Made by a program: the position numbers and the translations under genes
Shown here: piece by piece, positions 46,106 through 58,458 of the stretch
How the letters are laid out: every line of letters starts with the position of its first letter
How positions within the stretch are numbered: the stretch's first letter is position 1
Assembly (NCBI RefSeq): GCF_947179165.1
Contig: NC_077247.1
Coordinates: 10,925,501 to 10,989,500, forward strand
Length of the DNA stretch: 64,000 nt
Direction: 5' to 3'
Source of the DNA: Solanum dulcamara
Lineage: Eukaryota > Streptophyta > Magnoliopsida > Solanales > Solanaceae
The notes under the pieces: model-generated
What the model was told of the DNA's origin: nothing
Database searches by the model: none
What the model saw: only the letters and a program-made list of their open reading frames with translations

Positions 46106-48579
46106 TCTAACACCCTTAAAATTTCTAAGCTAAGACTTGAACCATTATTCACATGTGTATAAGTCCGAACTCAATAATTTAATTGTATATATGTGTTAGG
46201 ATCAACTCCTAAGTGTTTGAAGTGTATTTGTTATGAACTAGGTTCATAAGAATCCACTAGCACAAAGTTGAGTTGAAATCTTCCCTACCAATTGAGTTTC
46301 TATACAAGATTTTACTTGGGTCTACTCCAAAAACTCATATATCCTCGAATATAAAGATTTAGGTAGCTCATAAACTATCAAATTAAAGGTCTATGAATCC
46401 TGTTTACAACGCCACCAAGTTTTCCTCATTTGGAGTTTGGAGCAAAAGGTTATGCTAGTTTATGTGAATCTATGTCAGACAGCCACACTTTTATGGACAT
46501 GTTATACGACCAATAGAAGTTTTCATGGATGGTGAAGCCATCTGTTATACCTTGTTGCATTTTCTTTGGGAAACTTCTTGCACAGCTTCCATGGTTAATT
46601 TGATCTTTTTCAAAACTTTTTAGCCTTGTTCTAAGTCATTTTGGGGGTTTTTAAAGGAATATAGCATTCAACTACCTAGTTTTCTCTCATAATCATCAAT
46701 CTAAACATCCTAGTCTTAAGCAATTCTCTCAAAACTCATATAGGGTTCCTATTCTCCATCAAGAACTCTAGAGCGTTCAAGTCAAAAATTCAAGAATCAA
46801 GAGAAGCCTTCCATCCAAGGTTTTCTCAAGTTCTTCCACTCTAAGAACTCTATAAAAGAGTTTATTTTCTAAAGATCAAGCACCAAGATTCAAAGGTCAA
46901 ATATTTACTTTTAAAAAGATAGTTTTCTTCCTTAGGATCAAGAAAAATCAAGTCTCCACCAAAGTTTCAATCCAATAGCTTCATAATCAGGTATGTAAGG
47001 TTATTCATAGTGTTGGACTAAGTTTTCCCTCACACCCAACATCTAAATTTAGTTAGATGTAAACATAGGGTTTTAACCCAAATTTTTTTAAAATTTTAAA
47101 TTTTCGATCATTCTTTATTATAGAATTTGAATCCCTATTGTTGAACTTATGATTCTTTATGTGATTCTAGTTCTTGATTGTTGTTCATGCTTACTTTTCA
47201 CATGAACCCTATTTTTATGTTGTTTAAAGTTTTATATTGCTATAGATTATGCATTGTTTTTAGTTAAAGTACAAGTGTTTAAAAGCTACTAGTAAAAGAA
47301 GAGTGGAAGGGAACTTGAGTGGTCCAAGTGCATTACTTGACTTTAAAGTATTTTTGCATTAGTATTCATTATGCATGATCTTCAGATTTTGAGTAAGTTA
47401 AAGTATTTTGTATAGTAATTCATTGTGCATGATTTTTAGAGTTTAAACGAGTTAAAGTATTATACATTACTTTATTTTTAGAATGCGTTTGACAAATATG
47501 AGTGATTTTTTATGTATTTACAGAGATTTATAAACCATATTTATTTTTAAGAGAGAAGTATAATGAGTTGGAGAAAGAGTTGAGTCAGACTGAATTAAGT
47601 TCAATGAGACTTAAAGAAAAGTATTTTCAATATTTTACTCACAATTAGTATATGAGCATTATTGCAATTTCTTTTGGAGTAGTATTGAGCACCGATTTAG
47701 GTAAGAGTTTAGATAACTCCAACTCCAAAAACTACGTAGATAGCGTAGGATAGGGTCGTATCGTTGATTTAGGCGACTCCTCACTACAATCCCTGATAAG
47801 GACTTTTATATGGATCCATGAGTTAAATTTTCACCCCTTATCCTGGCAAGATATTAGATGGCTATAGAAATATAAGCAGTACATTGTATCATCACGAGGC
47901 TCATAGTGATGGTTGTCGGTTAGAGAAATTCTCCAATAAAAGAAAAGTATTATTTTAAAGAGTTGCATTTATTGCTTTATTTTTCAGTTCTAAAGCTTTG
48001 AGGTTTTCATTACACAAACATTGTTTTAAATTTTAGTCAAGTTATTGTCAGTATTTCATTCAGCTTTACTACAAACCGTACAATCCATGCACTGATATCA
48101 TTTGGCGCTGCATATATTTATGATGTTGATTTAGTTACTCGCAATATCACGTACTTTAGTAAGATCTCTTCCAATTAGCATTGTTGAGACCTCCTTGATT
48201 TCGCAGGGCTCCAGTTTAGTTTGTTCGAGTTTAGTTAATTTATTGGATTTATAGTCAGGTAGACGTGGGTCTTGTCTCGGCATCTATTTTTATTTAATAG
48301 AGGCTTCATAGATACTGAGAGTTAGTGAGTCAATTATGTTTATTTATTCTGTGGTTTAAACACTATTACTAGTTATATTAAGAGTTATTTTCATACTTTG
48401 CATAAATTGAGATTAAATTTTTTATGAGTTTTGCTTAAATGTTTTAGAGGTTCACTTTTTAAAGCTTCTGCATTATGTTTAGTCTTCAGTTCAGTAGTCA
48501 GCAAGGCCAAGGATTTGCTTGGGACTAGCAATGGTTTATAAGTGCCGCCACGTTAACGGTGTAGGCTTAGGGTGTGACA
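46106..48579 (+). mobile_element. 3' LTR, plus strand
   Basis: Starts TCTAACACCC after the polypurine tract and ends GGCTTAGGGTGTGACA, about 2.5 kb, with CAGGTATGTAAGG at 46989. It abuts the antisense polyprotein at 48580. The five bases after it (CAACT) resemble those before 43651 (CAAGT), a possible decayed target duplication. Confidence 0.75.
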
Positions 48580-50990
48580 CAACTACCTACTCAGCTCAAA
48601 AATATCAAGTCTAACCATCCGATTAGCTAGGGACTGAATATCCGAAGTCATAGGTCGCTCCTCCATAGTTAGGTAAGTCTAACTTCCCATACTCACTGCC
48701 TTCCGGCTCAAGGCATCTACTACCACATTAGCCTTGCCTCGGTGATAAAAATACATGTCATAATCCTTCAGTAACTCTAACTATCTGCATTGTCTCAAAT
48801 TTAGGTCTCTCTGGCCAACGATATACTGAAGACTACGATGGTCAGTGAACTCCATACAGATAGTGCCACCAAAGTTTCAATGCGAAGACTTACACTGCTA
48901 CCTCCAAATCAAAAGTGGGGTAGTTCTTCTCGTGAAGCTTCAGTTTCCTAGAAGCATAAGTAATAACTCTACTTTACAGAATCAACACACAACCTAGGCC
49001 AACCCAGAAGTATCACAGTAGACCGTAAACCCATGGCCCTCAGCAGGAAGAGTCAAAATCGGCGTTGAATTCAACAATGCCTTGAGCTTTAAAAAGCTCA
49101 CCTCACACTTCTTAGACCACTAGAAAGGGACATTCTTCAAAGTCAATCTTGTCAAAGGTACCGCTATTGAAGAAAACCCTCTATGAATAGCCTGTAGTGT
49201 CCTACTAATCCTATGAAACTGCAAACCTTGATAGCTAAAGTTGGCCTTGCTTAATCATAAATTGCAACGATCTTCACCGGATCCACCATAATCCCATCCT
49301 TGGACACCACGTGCCCCAAGAATTCCATAGACTCAAGCAAAAATTCACACTTAGTTAATTTTGCATACAACTACTAAACTTGCAAGGTCTGAAGTAAAAT
49401 CCTCATATGCAGCTCATGCTGCTCCCTACTCCCAAAGTAGACTAATATGTCATTGATGAACACTATTATGAAGGAGTCTGAACAGGGCCTGAACACACGA
49501 TTCATCAACACTATAAATACTGCTGGGGAATTAGTCAACCAGAAGATATGACTAAGAATAAAGCTAGTCTTAGGGATATCTGCCACCCTATTCCTTAAAA
49601 GGTGGTAGCCCGAACTCAAGATTATCTTAGAGAACATTATTTCACCATGAATTAGGTCAAATAAGTCATCAATCTATGGCATAGTATACCTATTCTTATT
49701 GGTCATGTTATTTGGGTACTTGTAGTCAATACACATACGCAAGGTACCATTTTTCTTCTTCATGAATAGGACAAGACCATCCCAAGGAGACACACTAGGT
49801 CTAATGAACTCCTTACTCAAAAGATCCTAGAGCTTCTCCTTAAGCTCCCTCAAGTAAGCTAGAGCCACCCGATAGGGTGGAAGAGAAATTGGTTGTGTGT
49901 ATAGCTCAACATTAATGTTGAAATCAATATCATGATAAGGAGGGAGACCCATCAAATTAGTAGGAAATGCATCAGGGAACTCTCTAACCACCAAAACTGA
50001 CTAAAGAGAAGGAGTGACCACACTAGTATTATGAACATAAGCAAGATATGCAATACACCTTTCCCTACCATCCTAAGCATTATCAAAAAAGAGATCATAC
50101 CCCTAGGCATATGGATAACAGTATCCATCCATATAATCGAAGGAATGCCAGGCATGCATAAGGTGGCAGTCTTGGAGAAGCAATCCAGGACCATATGATA
50201 AAGAGATAACAAATCCATAAATAAAATTAAGTTGAAGTCTACCATATCCAATATAATCAAGTATACCCTTGTATCATACCTCGAGATAGTCACCATACAG
50301 GTTTGATACACTTGATCCACAAATAAGGATCACCTACAAGTATAGCTATACACAAAAAAAAAGGAAAGGGCTCACACAACACATCCAGATGACTAGCATA
50401 ATAGAAAGACACATATGAGTAGGTTGATCCTAGAAAAACTAAAGCTTATGCACACTGATGAGAGACGGAGATTGTACTTATGATAACAACATCTAAAGCC
50501 TCTACCTTTAGCCTTCTTAGAAAAAAACATACATATGATGTCCATCTTACTGCCCAACCTACCTGAATGAGGACTACCTCAAGAATACTAGGGACTACCC
50601 CTACTTTCCTGGGAACCACCTCTAGTAGACTTAACTGAATCCTTAAGGACCTGAACCTATTGACCCTGCTGGCTATATTGGCTTTATCGCCTATGGTGAC
50701 CAGTTGAAGGGCATGCCTTAGAAAAGTGGCCTATTTACCATACTTATAACATGGTCCACTGACAGTACCCCTCTAAGATGGCCCAGTTGAACCTAAGTAG
50801 CCACCACATCCTAAAAACCTAGAATGTGCACGCCGAGAAGTCTCAATTAGAGTCTGAATCATCTAAACACTAGCACCCACATAAATGTCACCATATGTAA
50901 GCTCTAGAGTTGCTTGAACCATCCTAGAAGGGTGAAAATATTATGGGTGACATTATCTTAGAAACATGTTACACTCGGTCATATTACCAA
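48580..50990 (-). pseudogene. Gag-protease-RT-RNase H pseudogene, minus strand
   Basis: A Tekay/Del-type polyprotein read leftward and cut at 48580 within the RNase H-integrase linker. About 48590-48870: RNase H end and linker. 49374-49900: RT. The motif A Asp is lost (K-I-I-L-S-S-G-Y-H), the catalytic pair reads Asn-Asp (F-I-N-D-I-L), and a small deletion lies between them. 49952-50320: protease downstream half (L-D-M-V-D-F-N-L-I-L). About 50500-50990: decayed gag, with a zinc knuckle at 50705-50760 carrying a Cys-to-Tyr change and a frameshift. No LTR or primer site of its own is seen. Confidence 0.8.
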
Positions 50991-51082
50991 AATACCCCTA
51001 GACTAAAGAAAGCTCACACAACGCATCATCTTTAACTTTTTCAGTCAATCTGAAGCCAAAATATCAATCAAGGGGAAAATAT

Positions 51083-52819
51083 TGTAGGAAAGTGGTCTTG
51101 GTTGGATTTTATACCAACCAAATTAAGGGATAATTTTTAAGAGCAAAATGAAAATTCCAGAAGAGTACGTGACCAGTCCGCATCGCGGACTTAGTCTTGG
51201 ATAGTTTAATTTTTACCATTGAAGATTTTTGGGAAAAAATGAACTATAAGGGGAAAAGTGTGTTGTGTACTTGGTCCTGGATAGTTCAATTTTTACCATC
51301 GAATATTTTTGAGAAAAAATAAACTATGAGGTAACAAGTCCGCGTTGAGCAGTTGTCCCCCCACAAGCCAATTTTTTTTGCTGAGGTTATTTTTAAAGAG
51401 AGGGTTTTTAGTCTTTTCGCCACCCCTTATATACTTAACCCACGAGTGATATAGGTTATATTTTATCATAACAGAATTTATAAACATTCCTAAGTCTATT
51501 CTACGCATTCTAACTAGAGACCTAGGGATAATGAGTGTAGAAAAGGCTAGGGTTCAAGAGATTGAAGCAATTTCTTGCTAGATTGATTGTACTGTACTCA
51601 TACCAGGTATGTAAGGTTAAACTAAAGCATGGATATTGTTCTTCCAGGTGCCCCATAATTGTGATAGTTTGATTTGAGAATTAATTGAGTCCCCGTGATT
51701 GTGTTTCTTGACAATATTCTTTAAACTTAATATATTTTTACATAATATTGCATAATTGATGATATCTATGGACTTGTTCTTGAACAAATGATTTTTGAAT
51801 ATTTACTTCATAAAACCTCATGATATTTTTACTAATATTGGATGAATATGAATAAGGACTGTGTCTAGAGCCTTGAATTTGTGAATGTATGATTGTGATT
51901 GAGATGTGAGCATGATGATAGTATTAATGAAAGTTGATAGTCTTTGCATCTTCATTATTGAACTCAATTGAATGGTCTCAACTAAATTTTGTCTCAAATG
52001 ATTGTCCCAACTACTTTAAAATGATTGGGAATGATTAGAAGATTGATTGGTTGAAAGGGTTAATTGGATAGAACTGATGAATTGATAAGAGTCCTTATGA
52101 GACTTGTTGATTGGAATTGGCTGTCTTATGAGCATTGAGTCTTGAGAGGAGTATCGAGCACGGAATTAGGTAAGAGTAAGTAATAAATCAAACCCAATAA
52201 CTACGTAGCCAGTGTAGGAGAGGATTAAACTATTAAAGTTAGATGTTTCCCTTTATTTTATTATTCTGAAAAGCTAGGACTTGATTGATTGATAGGATCC
52301 TTGATTGGATGATTTTTCCTTTACCCTTAGAAAGTACTAGTAGGTTATGGAAACAGCAACGGGCTTGTTGCATGGTCATTGGCTCATAGGTGATTGTTGT
52401 CGAATAAGAGAAACTCCCACATAGGTCTTGATAGTACTCTGATTTGATTGGATTGGATTTGATTGGATTGTATATGATTGGTCTCTATCTAAACCTTACT
52501 CTTGCTTTACACATATGACATCCTAATTGGATTTCTTACCTTTCTGATTTGATATATCTGAACTGGGATTATTCCACCTTGATGCATGTTTCATTATACC
52601 ATATTACCTACTCATACATTATATGTACTAACATCCATTTGGGCCTGCACCATTTCATGATGCAGAGACAGGTTTTAGATATTATCAACAAGTGTAATAT
52701 TGAGGATCTGTACACATTTCAGTTGATGTGTGAGTCCTCCCTGCTTTTGAGGGTACCACTCTTTTATCATCTATATTTTGAGTGTAGACTTTTCTTTTAT
52801 TTTGATTTTAGTATCCATG
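51083..52819 (+). mobile_element. Truncated plus-strand LTR
   Basis: A purine tract (CAAGGGGAAAATAT) precedes TGTAGGAAAG at 51083. CCAGGTATGTAAGG at 51603 and a block near 52140-52210 match the family of 46106-48579. No end terminus is seen before it meets the minus-strand LTR at 52820, so it is probably truncated or solo. The 91 bp before it (50991-51081) show nothing else. Confidence 0.6.
51171..51330 (+). repeat. 80-bp tandem duplication with palindrome in LTR
   Basis: GGATAGTT-AATTTTTACCAT recurs at 51199 and 51279 (80-bp period) with its surroundings. The first unit holds the perfect palindrome AGTCCGC-ATC-GCGGACT (51175-51191); the trace CAAGTCCGCG follows the second unit. Confidence 0.75.
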
Positions 52820-53595
52820 TGTCACGATCTAAGCCTGGGTCCTAGACGTGACACGGAGAATGAAGCACTTGGGAGTACGTCACCTAATTCTCTTAGCATT
52901 CATTGAGCATTTAATCGGTAATGATCAACAGCAACAAGAACAACTATAAGGGATAACGGGGCTAAGGGGTCTTATAAATGATAAGAGTCAAAGTTAATAT
53001 AACAACATTTAATAAGTCCAACAATACCTTCTACATTAAAGATTTGGCGGGGCTAAGACATGTCCTTAGCTCACCCTCAAATTATAAGTCAAGGTACCAA
53101 AAATAACTCAAGAGTCTATACAAACATATGCTAGAAAAATAGGAGTGTTACACCTGAAACATGGGAAATCACCAACTAGTTTTAGCCTTTAACGGCAAAC
53201 TTGGACACGAGGAGGAGAGTGTGGAATGAAGTCAGTCCCTACATGGTGAAATCATGTAGGCAAAAGTATGTGTTAGTAATTTGAATGTACTAAGTATATG
53301 AGCATGCCATATAATGAAGAATATTAAGACATATATAACGAATATGCATAAGTGAATGAGTGCATGAGAAATCATCATATGAATCCTTAAAATATGTGTA
53401 TGTGCGAAGATGACCTTAACCGACATTTAAGACCATGCGAGCTATTACATAGAATCCAATATATCTCCCTATGTTGGCACGGGGAGATTACTTGTCAGGT
53501 AAAACTCCGTCAACTTTAATCATTTATTTAAATTTAACTTTAATGGCTAATTGTGGATCCACTAGCCTAAATAGCCCACGCACTGGTATACCCTC
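52820..53595 (-). mobile_element. LTR fragment of the G family, minus strand
   Basis: Inverted copy of the last 735 or so bases of the LTR at 54566-56477 (compare 53460-53560 with 55745-55860). Left end TGTCACGATC is the LTR terminus; the right side is broken near 53595, where gag begins. Confidence 0.75.
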
Positions 53596-54041
53596 TGCTC
53601 TCTATTCTTTCTCCACTGATCAAACAATAGCCCGGACACACCCTTGATCTGGTAGGCAGTCAACTCAACTCTATCAATGTTAGCCGCATGCATTACCTAA
53701 AAAACTTTCTACAGCTCCTTAATATAGTTCTTCAGATCCTTATTGGGTATAGACCCTATGAACTCGAGTGGGTTCAATCTTATAAATTCACGGACCTTAG
53801 ATATGTCCAGAGAATATTGTCTACCTTCTCCCTGTCTAGCAACTAGCGCTGTCACTGGCTGAGCCAAGGTTTGATTAGCACGATGAAGCTCATCATTTAT
53901 TATGTCAGCCTATGGTGGCTGCTTTGTAGGCACAACTGGGTTTTCTTGCACCTCAAGAACTTGTTGTCCAGGTTGGTTAAAAATTTGCCTGGTTGGACCT
54001 CCTCTGCCCCTAGCTTGTCTTTCATCTCTTCTTGGAGGCAT
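53596..54041 (-). pseudogene. Gag 5' part, minus strand
   Basis: The start at 54039-54041 opens M-P-P-R-R-D-E-R on the minus strand, about 215 bases after the primer site, as in Tekay gag. It continues with G-G-P-T-R-Q-I-F, then after a stop a capsid-like block (V-R-E-F-I-R-L-N-P-L-E-F, L-T-A-Y-Q-I-K-G-V). Truncated near 53596 at a foreign LTR fragment. The plus-strand frame 53871-54053 is its shadow. Confidence 0.7.
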
Positions 54042-54254
54042 GATCTAAAGTAAAAACGTGAGAATACCAATTAGAATTGAACTTTCATAGAGTTAAACTC
54101 TTTCACAAAAACTCAGAATATGAATAAGTAAAACAATTCCTAATGTTCTATAGCCTCCTGATTATAAGTGTGGTGCACAACACACCCATAAACAAGACTC
54201 TACTAGACACGAATTCATAAACTCCCTAGGACTCTTATACTCTATGGTATCACT

Positions 54255-54268
54255 ATGCTCTGATACCA
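54255..54268 (-). promoter_or_regulatory. Primer binding site for the 53.6-54.0 kb gag
   Basis: On the minus strand TGGTATCAGAGCAT, an exact initiator tRNA-Met complement over 12 bases, four bases from the LTR end. Confidence 0.85.
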
Positions 54269-54272
54269 AGTT

Positions 54273-54563
54273 TGAAATGCCTTGGTAGGGTACCCTTGAC
54301 GTAACCGTCACTCAAAAACCATTATTGGCTTCCAAGCAAACTTCTTGGCCTGATCACACATTTATTTATTCAATGGAAGACTTAGTTTAAGAGAAAAATA
54401 AATCTTAGTGAGCTATCTAAATAAATAATCTCAATTATTCAAATCAGAAACATCGTTTGAAAGACAACTAATCAAGAGTTAAAGACATCAAAACAAATCC
54501 ATTACTATTCGGCATATGAAGCCTCTATCTCTTCTATCTAGATGGTGCTAATGACATGTTCAT
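54273..54563 (-). mobile_element. U5 fragment of a 5' LTR, A-family, minus strand
   Basis: Resembles the U5 end of element A (17563-17868): same GCCTTGGNAGGGTACCC start and same GACA-GTTCATG end block. Cut at 54563 by the plus-strand G LTR. Confidence 0.7.
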
Positions 54564-54565
54564 GA

Positions 54566-56477
54566 TGTAAAACCCTGGAAATGTGAAAGGTTCTAAACCA
54601 AGGAACCAAGGATGAATTCTAAAAAATTTACAGAAATTGACAGTAGGAGCTGACCACGAAATCCATCATGGGCCGTCATACACATCACAGATCGTGGTGA
54701 GTAACCATGGTAAAGATTCAGAGCCTCAGACTGCAGTGGATGAACCATGATGGAGGACCAAAGGCCGTGATGAGAACCAAGGATAGTGAAGCCCTCCATG
54801 GTGACCTCTCCTCAAGACCCTTAGGAAATTTCCCAACGCTAGGTCCTCAGACCCTTCCAATACCTCATTCTATACACTTAGGCTCAAGAATCACAAATCA
54901 TCTCTTCTCAAACTCTCCCAAGAACCTCAAGGCAAAGCTAGGGTTTTCATCTCAAGGAATTTCAAGTCTCCTTTACTCTTCAAGATTTCATAGGGATTTT
55001 GTGTCTCTAAGGTATATGGGTTTTCATCCATGGGTTCTTCCACCTATGGAGTCCAAATAATTTCAAACTTGATATTTCAATTTCCTAACGATGAATTCTC
55101 ATAGGCTTTTACATGATGACTCTAAATGCATAGATTATGATGTATTTTAAGTTTATTTACATATATTAATGTATATTGACTCTCAGTTTCATAAAATGAA
55201 TGATTTACCAAAGTGCCCACATGAAGGTTTGAAGGTGATTTTAAGTGTATCGGGTGGGTTGTTTTGAGATATATACTTTGAAGTGTTTCCATTACTCTCA
55301 TGCATGCAAGAATTCTTGAAAATACATTTTAAGTTTTTATGAAGTGAACCCACCTAGTTTTCCTGATGCTAAAGTAAAGTTGAAATGAAAGCTTTGACTC
55401 CAAATAAAAGTTATGAAGTAAATGTTTATGAAAAGGATGTATTATGAAGTTATTGAATGATGAAAGGGCTTCTCATCTAAAGTAAGGTTTCAATGTGAAA
55501 GGACAATTCTCACATTAAATCAAACAAAATATTTTAATGACCTATTCCATTGAATGATTATTTTAATATTAAGTTATACAATGCTTATGTTATTATAATA
55601 TCTAAATATATATATGCGGGATTGACCTAGCACTGAATGTAGAATATAGATGGGGACTCGACCTAAGGGGTCCTTAAGTAAAGTGTCATGTTACATTAAT
55701 TATGCGCCAGCATAGGGGACCATGTAGGCTGTTTAGGCTATTGTATCCACGATTAATTATTAAAGTTAAAGTTAAAAAAATGATTAAAGTTGACGGAGTT
55801 CTACCAGGAAAGTAGTCTCCCTATGCCAACAAGGGGGTTATATTGGATTCTATGTAATAGCTTGCATGGTCTTAAATGTCGGTTATCGTTATCTTCCCAC
55901 AAATGACTGTTTTAAGGCTTCATATGATGATTTCTTATGCATGCATTCACTTATGCATATTGCTTATAAATGTGTTAATATTACTCATTATATGGTATGC
56001 TCACATACTTAGTACATTCAAAGTACTAATGCATACTTTTTCTTACATGATTTCACCATGTAGGGACCGATGTCACTCCACACTCCCCTTCCCGTGGCTA
56101 AGTTTGTCATTGAAGGTTACTACTAGTTGGTGAGTTCCCATGTGTTGGTGAAAACACTCCTATCTTTCTAGATTATGTTTGTATAGACTCTTGAGTTATT
56201 TTTGGTACTTTGACTTATAACTTGAGGGTGAGCTAGGGGCATGTCTTAGCTCCTCCAAGTTTTTAATGTAGAAGGTATTGTTGGACATAGTAAATGATAT
56301 TATGTTGACTTTGACTCTTATCTTATATGAAATCCCTTAGCCCAATTATCTTGTTGTGCTTGTTATTGTTGATTATTACTGATGAAATGCTCAATAAACA
56401 CTAAGAGGCTTGGGTGAAGTAGCCTCGGGTACTTTATTTGCTGTTTCGCGTCAAGGCCCTAGGATTTGGTCATGAAA
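54566..56477 (+). mobile_element. 5' LTR of element G
   Basis: Starts TGTAAAACCC and ends GGTCATGAAA, 1.9 kb, followed by a primer site. The 117-codon frame at 54707-55060 inside it has no recognisable motif. The last 0.7 kb is present inverted at 52820-53595. Confidence 0.75.
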
Positions 56478-56482
56478 ATGCT

Positions 56483-56494
56483 TGGTATCAGAGC
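56483..56494 (+). promoter_or_regulatory. Primer binding site of element G
   Basis: TGGTATCAGAGC, an exact initiator tRNA-Met complement, five bases after the LTR. Confidence 0.9.
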
Positions 56495-56693
56495 TTGAGG
56501 TTTTGAAATGGTCCTTGGATTCCTGTATACCGCACTGAGTAGGGTCTTATTCATGATTATAAAGCGCACCACAACTATGAATTGGAGACTATGGGACGTT
56601 TTATAAAGTTTTCACTTCTTTCAAATTCACGTCATGCCCTAGAGTATCCTAAGACTTCCTCTAGCTAACACACCATTTTATGTCTTCTATATC

Positions 56694-57564
56694 ATGCCTC
56701 GAGGAAAAACACCTCCAAGATCAAGCGTTGATGATGAGGACCAAGTTCCTCCAGTTCTTGATGCCCCATATCATGAGAAAGGTGTAATCTATGCCAAGTT
56801 TCACAATATCATTATGTTGTTGGCTCAATCCATAGCCAACCAAGGGAATCAAGGTGTTCCTCCTCCTAAAGTGCAAAATCCAGCTTCTAAAATTCAGATT
56901 TCCAAAGGATAAATCCATCCGAGTTTGATAGTTCTAAATTAGATGAGGACCCTAAGGAGTTCATCAATGAGGTGTACCGAATTATTTCTTTCATGGGTGT
57001 GCTACCAAATGAGAAGGCTGAGCAAGTGGCCTATCAACTCAAGGGTGTGGCATAAGTTTGGTATGAGTGATGGGTTGTAGAGAGGGATAAAGAAATGGGT
57101 CAATAGAATGGGAAGAGTTCAAGAGTTCCTTCCTAGACTAGTTCTTTTTGTTTGAGCTAAGGAAGTCCAAGATTTCATAAACCTTCATCACGGGAGTATG
57201 AGCGCTGGATAGTATGCCCTTAAATTTACTAAATTTTCCAATTCTGCTACCTTCATGGTTGTTGACCCACGGGTAAGGATGAGCAAATTTATTTCGGTGT
57301 CTCTAGCCTGGTGTTAAGGGAATGCAAAACGGCCATGTTTGTCAAAGAAATGAACATCTCCCAACTAATGACCTACATGGTGAAAATTGAAGAATAGAAG
57401 TTAAGGGAGAGGTCTAGAGGGTTCAAAAAGGATAGAGTGGACGGTGGAGGGTTCAATCATCGAAGGTCTGGTTATGGTAAAAATGGCAAGTGCCAAGTTG
57501 GGAAACTATTTGTGGGACAAGGTTCCACTAATACTCCTCCGCCAAGGTTCAACAAGGATAATGG
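56694..57564 (+). pseudogene. Gag of element G, cut by element H
   Basis: The start at 56694 opens M-P-R-G-K-T-P-P, about 200 bases after the primer site. Residues 1-72 are open, then a frameshift near 56905. The capsid block follows in another frame (N-P-S-E-F-D-S-S-K, D-P-K-E-F-I-N-E-V-Y-R-I, Y-Q-L-K-G-V-A), with stops near 57052. Homology runs on through about 57110-57420, with further breaks, to a basic Gly-rich tail. It ends at 57564 where the LTR of H begins, so zinc knuckle and pol are not next to it; they may lie beyond H, outside the window. Confidence 0.8.
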
Positions 57565-58213
57565 TGTCACGACCCAACCCCGTAGGCCATGACGGGTGCC
57601 CGAACTGGGCACTCGCGTATATCCCTCTTATTTGTAAGTAAATCTATCCCCTGTTTAAGTTATAGCACATCAACAGGAAGGATAACATATAAGCCGGTGA
57701 GGCTTATCATAGGCACCACTGTACATACATGCATATACAACCCATACAAAACCCACATACATGTTCACAAGCCTCTAAGAGTAAGAACAGTAACATAAGG
57801 CCCCCTCCATACCCGTGAACAAATAAATATGTACATCAAGGGTTAATACCAAAATTAGGCTCTGGCACAATGGAGCACTTCTGAACTACTGAGTGGAACT
57901 CCTACACTGACGGATCCCCAAAGTATGTATCTATACCTGCGGCCATAAAATGCAGACCCCTCAAAAAAAGGGGAGGAGGGTCAGTATAACATATGTACTG
58001 AGTATGTAAAGCATAGACATCATAAGTAAATTACAGTTGGCGTAGGGATGCAGGGGGCAAGTATAACATTTAACCATTTACTATACTCGCATCGTATAAA
58101 TGAAAGTCATACATATTACCATCACGTACTGTGCCCGACCTATTTTGGGGACTCGGTGTACCATCTACATCATTCAGTCATTACATGCATATATATATAT
58201 ATTATTAGCATTG

Positions 58214-58458
58214 TGGAACGTATAGCCCAATCCATGTATATAGTAAGTACATGCTGAGGAACGTATGGCCCGATCCGCACATCATATAATAATGTTGAGG
58301 AATGATGGCCCGATCCACATATCATATAGTAATGCCAAGGAACGTTCGGTCTGATCCATGTATCATATATTAATGCCGAGGAACATTTGGTCTGATCTAC
58401 ATATCATATAGTAATGTCAAGAAACATTCAGTCCGATCCATATTTCATATAATAATAA
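58214..58458 (+). repeat. 41-bp tandem repeat, about six copies
   Basis: Units begin at about 58214, 58255, 58296, 58337, 58378 and 58419, sharing GAGGAACG-TGG-C-GATCCACATATCATATAGTAATG. The period is 41 bp except in the first unit. It corresponds in position to the repeated CCCATAATGGGCC-type blocks of element B's LTRs. Confidence 0.85.

Noticed and set aside
54707..55060. 117-codon open frame
   Set aside because: Lies wholly within the 5' LTR of element G, has no recognisable domain and no sign of coding constraint.
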